From Nitrosomonadales bacterium (GTDB lineage Bacteria > Pseudomonadota > Gammaproteobacteria > Burkholderiales > Gallionellaceae), in NCBI GenBank assembly GCA_016218465.1, contig JACREA010000030.1, forward strand, positions 1 to 7,272: a stretch of 7,272 bases of DNA. The letters are read 5' to 3'. The stretch's first letter is position 1, and every line of letters starts with the position of its first letter. The notes under the pieces were generated by a model. It had not been told where the DNA came from, searched no databases, and saw nothing but the letters and a program-made list of their open reading frames with translations. A program made the translations under genes and the position numbers. Shown piece after piece: positions 6,118 through 7,272 of this stretch.

Positions 6118-7272
6118 TCAGGCAATCATCCCCGCCGCAACCGTGTTATTTGTCGCCTCGTCGATCACGATAAAGCTGCCGGTTCCGCGATCGACGAGGT
6201 AATGGTCGATCACCAGCGGTTGCTGGACTTTCAGGGAAACGCGCGCGATTTCGTTCATGTTGAGCGAAGCAACCGGATGTTGTTCCAGCGTATTCACGTC
6301 CACGCGGTAATCGAGGCGCGAGAACAGGCACTTCGCCGTGCGCGTAGTGTGCTTGACAAAGTACTTGCGGTTCTTGTCCAGCGGAGTTTCGGACAGCCAG
6401 CACAACATCGCTTCGAACTCCTTGGCGACAGTCGGCAGCGAATCTGCTTTTACGAACATGTCGCCGCGCGAAATGTCGATCTCGTCTTCGAGTGTCAGCG
6501 CCACCGATTGCGGAGCGTAAGCGCGCTGCAAGTTGCCATCGTAAGTGACGATCTCCCTGATGCGTGTCTTGCGCCCGCCGGGCAGAATGGTAATTTCTTC
6601 GCCAACCGCGATTTCGCCCGATTCGATGCGCCCCATGTAGCCCCTGAAGTCATGGAATTCCTCGGTTTGCGGGCGGCATACCCATTGCACCGGAAAACGG
6701 AAATCGGTGGTATTCAGGTCGTGATCGATCTCGACGTTTTCAAGAATATCCATCAGCGTCGCTCCCTGATACCAGTTCAAATTATCGCCGCGATCTACCA
6801 GCATATCGCCGATCAGCGCTGACAAGGGAACGCAAGTGACGTTGTGCAAGCCGAGCTGTGCTGCAAATGCAAGATACTCGGTGCAAATCTCGTTAAAGCG
6901 CGCTTCGGAGTAATCCGCCATGTCCATCTTGTTCACCGCCAGCACAATGTGCGGAATGCCGACCAGACTGGCCAGATAGGTATGGCGGCGCGTCTGCACC
7001 AGCACGCCCTTGCGCGCATCGACGAGGATAACCACGAGATTGGCGGTGCTGGCGGCAGTGACCATGTTGCGCGTGTATTGCTCGTGCCCCGGCGTGTCGC
7101 CGATGATGAACTTGCGTTTGGGCGTGGCGAAGTAGCGGTACGCCACGTCGATGGTGATGCCCTGTTCACGCTCGGCCTGCAGGCCGTCGGTCAGCAGCGA
7201 CAGATCGACAGCTGCCATCCCGCGTTTTTCGCTGGTCTTGGAAATCGCAGAAAGCTGGTCCTCAAAAATCGA
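6118..7272 (-). CDS. cysN: Sulfate adenylyltransferase subunit 1 (5' end cut by window edge)
   Basis: GTPase subunit of the heterodimeric ATP sulfurylase. With CysD it makes adenosine 5'-phosphosulfate from sulfate and ATP, the first step of assimilatory sulfate activation in the cytoplasm. The frame stays open to the window edge, and 384 residues are visible. The N-terminal P-loop (G1) lies outside. The first visible residues are SIFEDQLSAIS, matching the stretch after it. Switch I is REQGITID. G3 is DTPGHEQYT (bases about 7072-7098) and G4 is NKMD in VLAVNKMDMADYSE. Beta-barrel domains follow (FRGYMGRIESGEIAVGEE, then DEIDISRGDMF). The C-terminus ends in GMIA just after the barrel, so there is no CysC (APS kinase) fusion. 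cysD would be expected upstream, beyond 7272. The internal ATG at 7218 is not the start. No clear terminator follows the stop codon. Confidence 0.97.
   Translation of the reverse strand, partial: SIFEDQLSAISKTSEKRGMAAVDLSLLTDGLQAEREQGITIDVAYRYFATPKRKFIIGDTPGHEQYTRNMVTAASTANLVVILVDARKGVLVQTRRHTYLASLVGIPHIVLAVNKMDMADYSEARFNEICTEYLAFAAQLGLHNVTCVPLSALIGDMLVDRGDNLNWYQGATLMDILENVEIDHDLNTTDFRFPVQWVCRPQTEEFHDFRGYMGRIESGEIAVGEEITILPGGRKTRIREIVTYDGNLQRAYAPQSVALTLEDEIDISRGDMFVKADSLPTVAKEFEAMLCWLSETPLDKNRKYFVKHTTRTAKCLFSRLDYRVDVNTLEQHPVASLNMNEIARVSLKVQQPLVIDHYLVDRGTGSFIVIDEATNNTVAAGMIA

Overview
The window reads as ordinary core chromosome of a Gram-negative bacterium, most likely a betaproteobacterium. 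I lean towards the Nitrosomonadales/Gallionellaceae side because of the protein flavour (CysN variant, CobD/CbiB-like membrane protein, DUF4337 protein), but this is an impression and no search was run. All protein genes lie on the minus strand; the only plus-strand gene is a tRNA. Both window edges cut genes: xerC loses its C-terminal end at base 1 and cysN loses its N-terminal end at base 7272.

Right block (5180-7272): cysN (sulfate activation, GTPase subunit of ATP sulfurylase) enters from the right edge and ends at 6118. A 158-base gap follows, then a small DUF4337 membrane protein (5423-5959). After that come 243 bases (5180-5422) in which I see no convincing gene, RNA or terminator.

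Middle block (3539-5179): a CobD/CbiB-like membrane protein is followed 32 bases later by a secreted TlpA-type thioredoxin with a GTG start. These run leftwards towards a rightward tRNA-Arg(CCG). A small AT-flanked hairpin lies between the two convergent units.

Left block (1-3429): five tightly packed minus-strand genes probably form one transcription unit: CoA-binding protein (yccU-like), tag (3-methyladenine DNA glycosylase I), dapF (diaminopimelate epimerase), a DUF484 protein and xerC (tyrosine recombinase). The gaps are 10, 3, 11 and about 39 bases. The dapF-DUF484-xerC part is the arrangement known from enterobacteria, where dapF-yigA-xerC are adjacent. The unit combines lysine/peptidoglycan precursor synthesis, DNA alkylation repair and chromosome-dimer resolution.

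I find no convincing new multi-gene system. The most interesting points are small: a REP-type hairpin repeat that must be translated as the N-terminus of xerC, an inverted repeat filling the spacer of the predicted tRNA promoter, and a CobD/CbiB-fold protein that has lost the motifs expected of a cobalamin enzyme.
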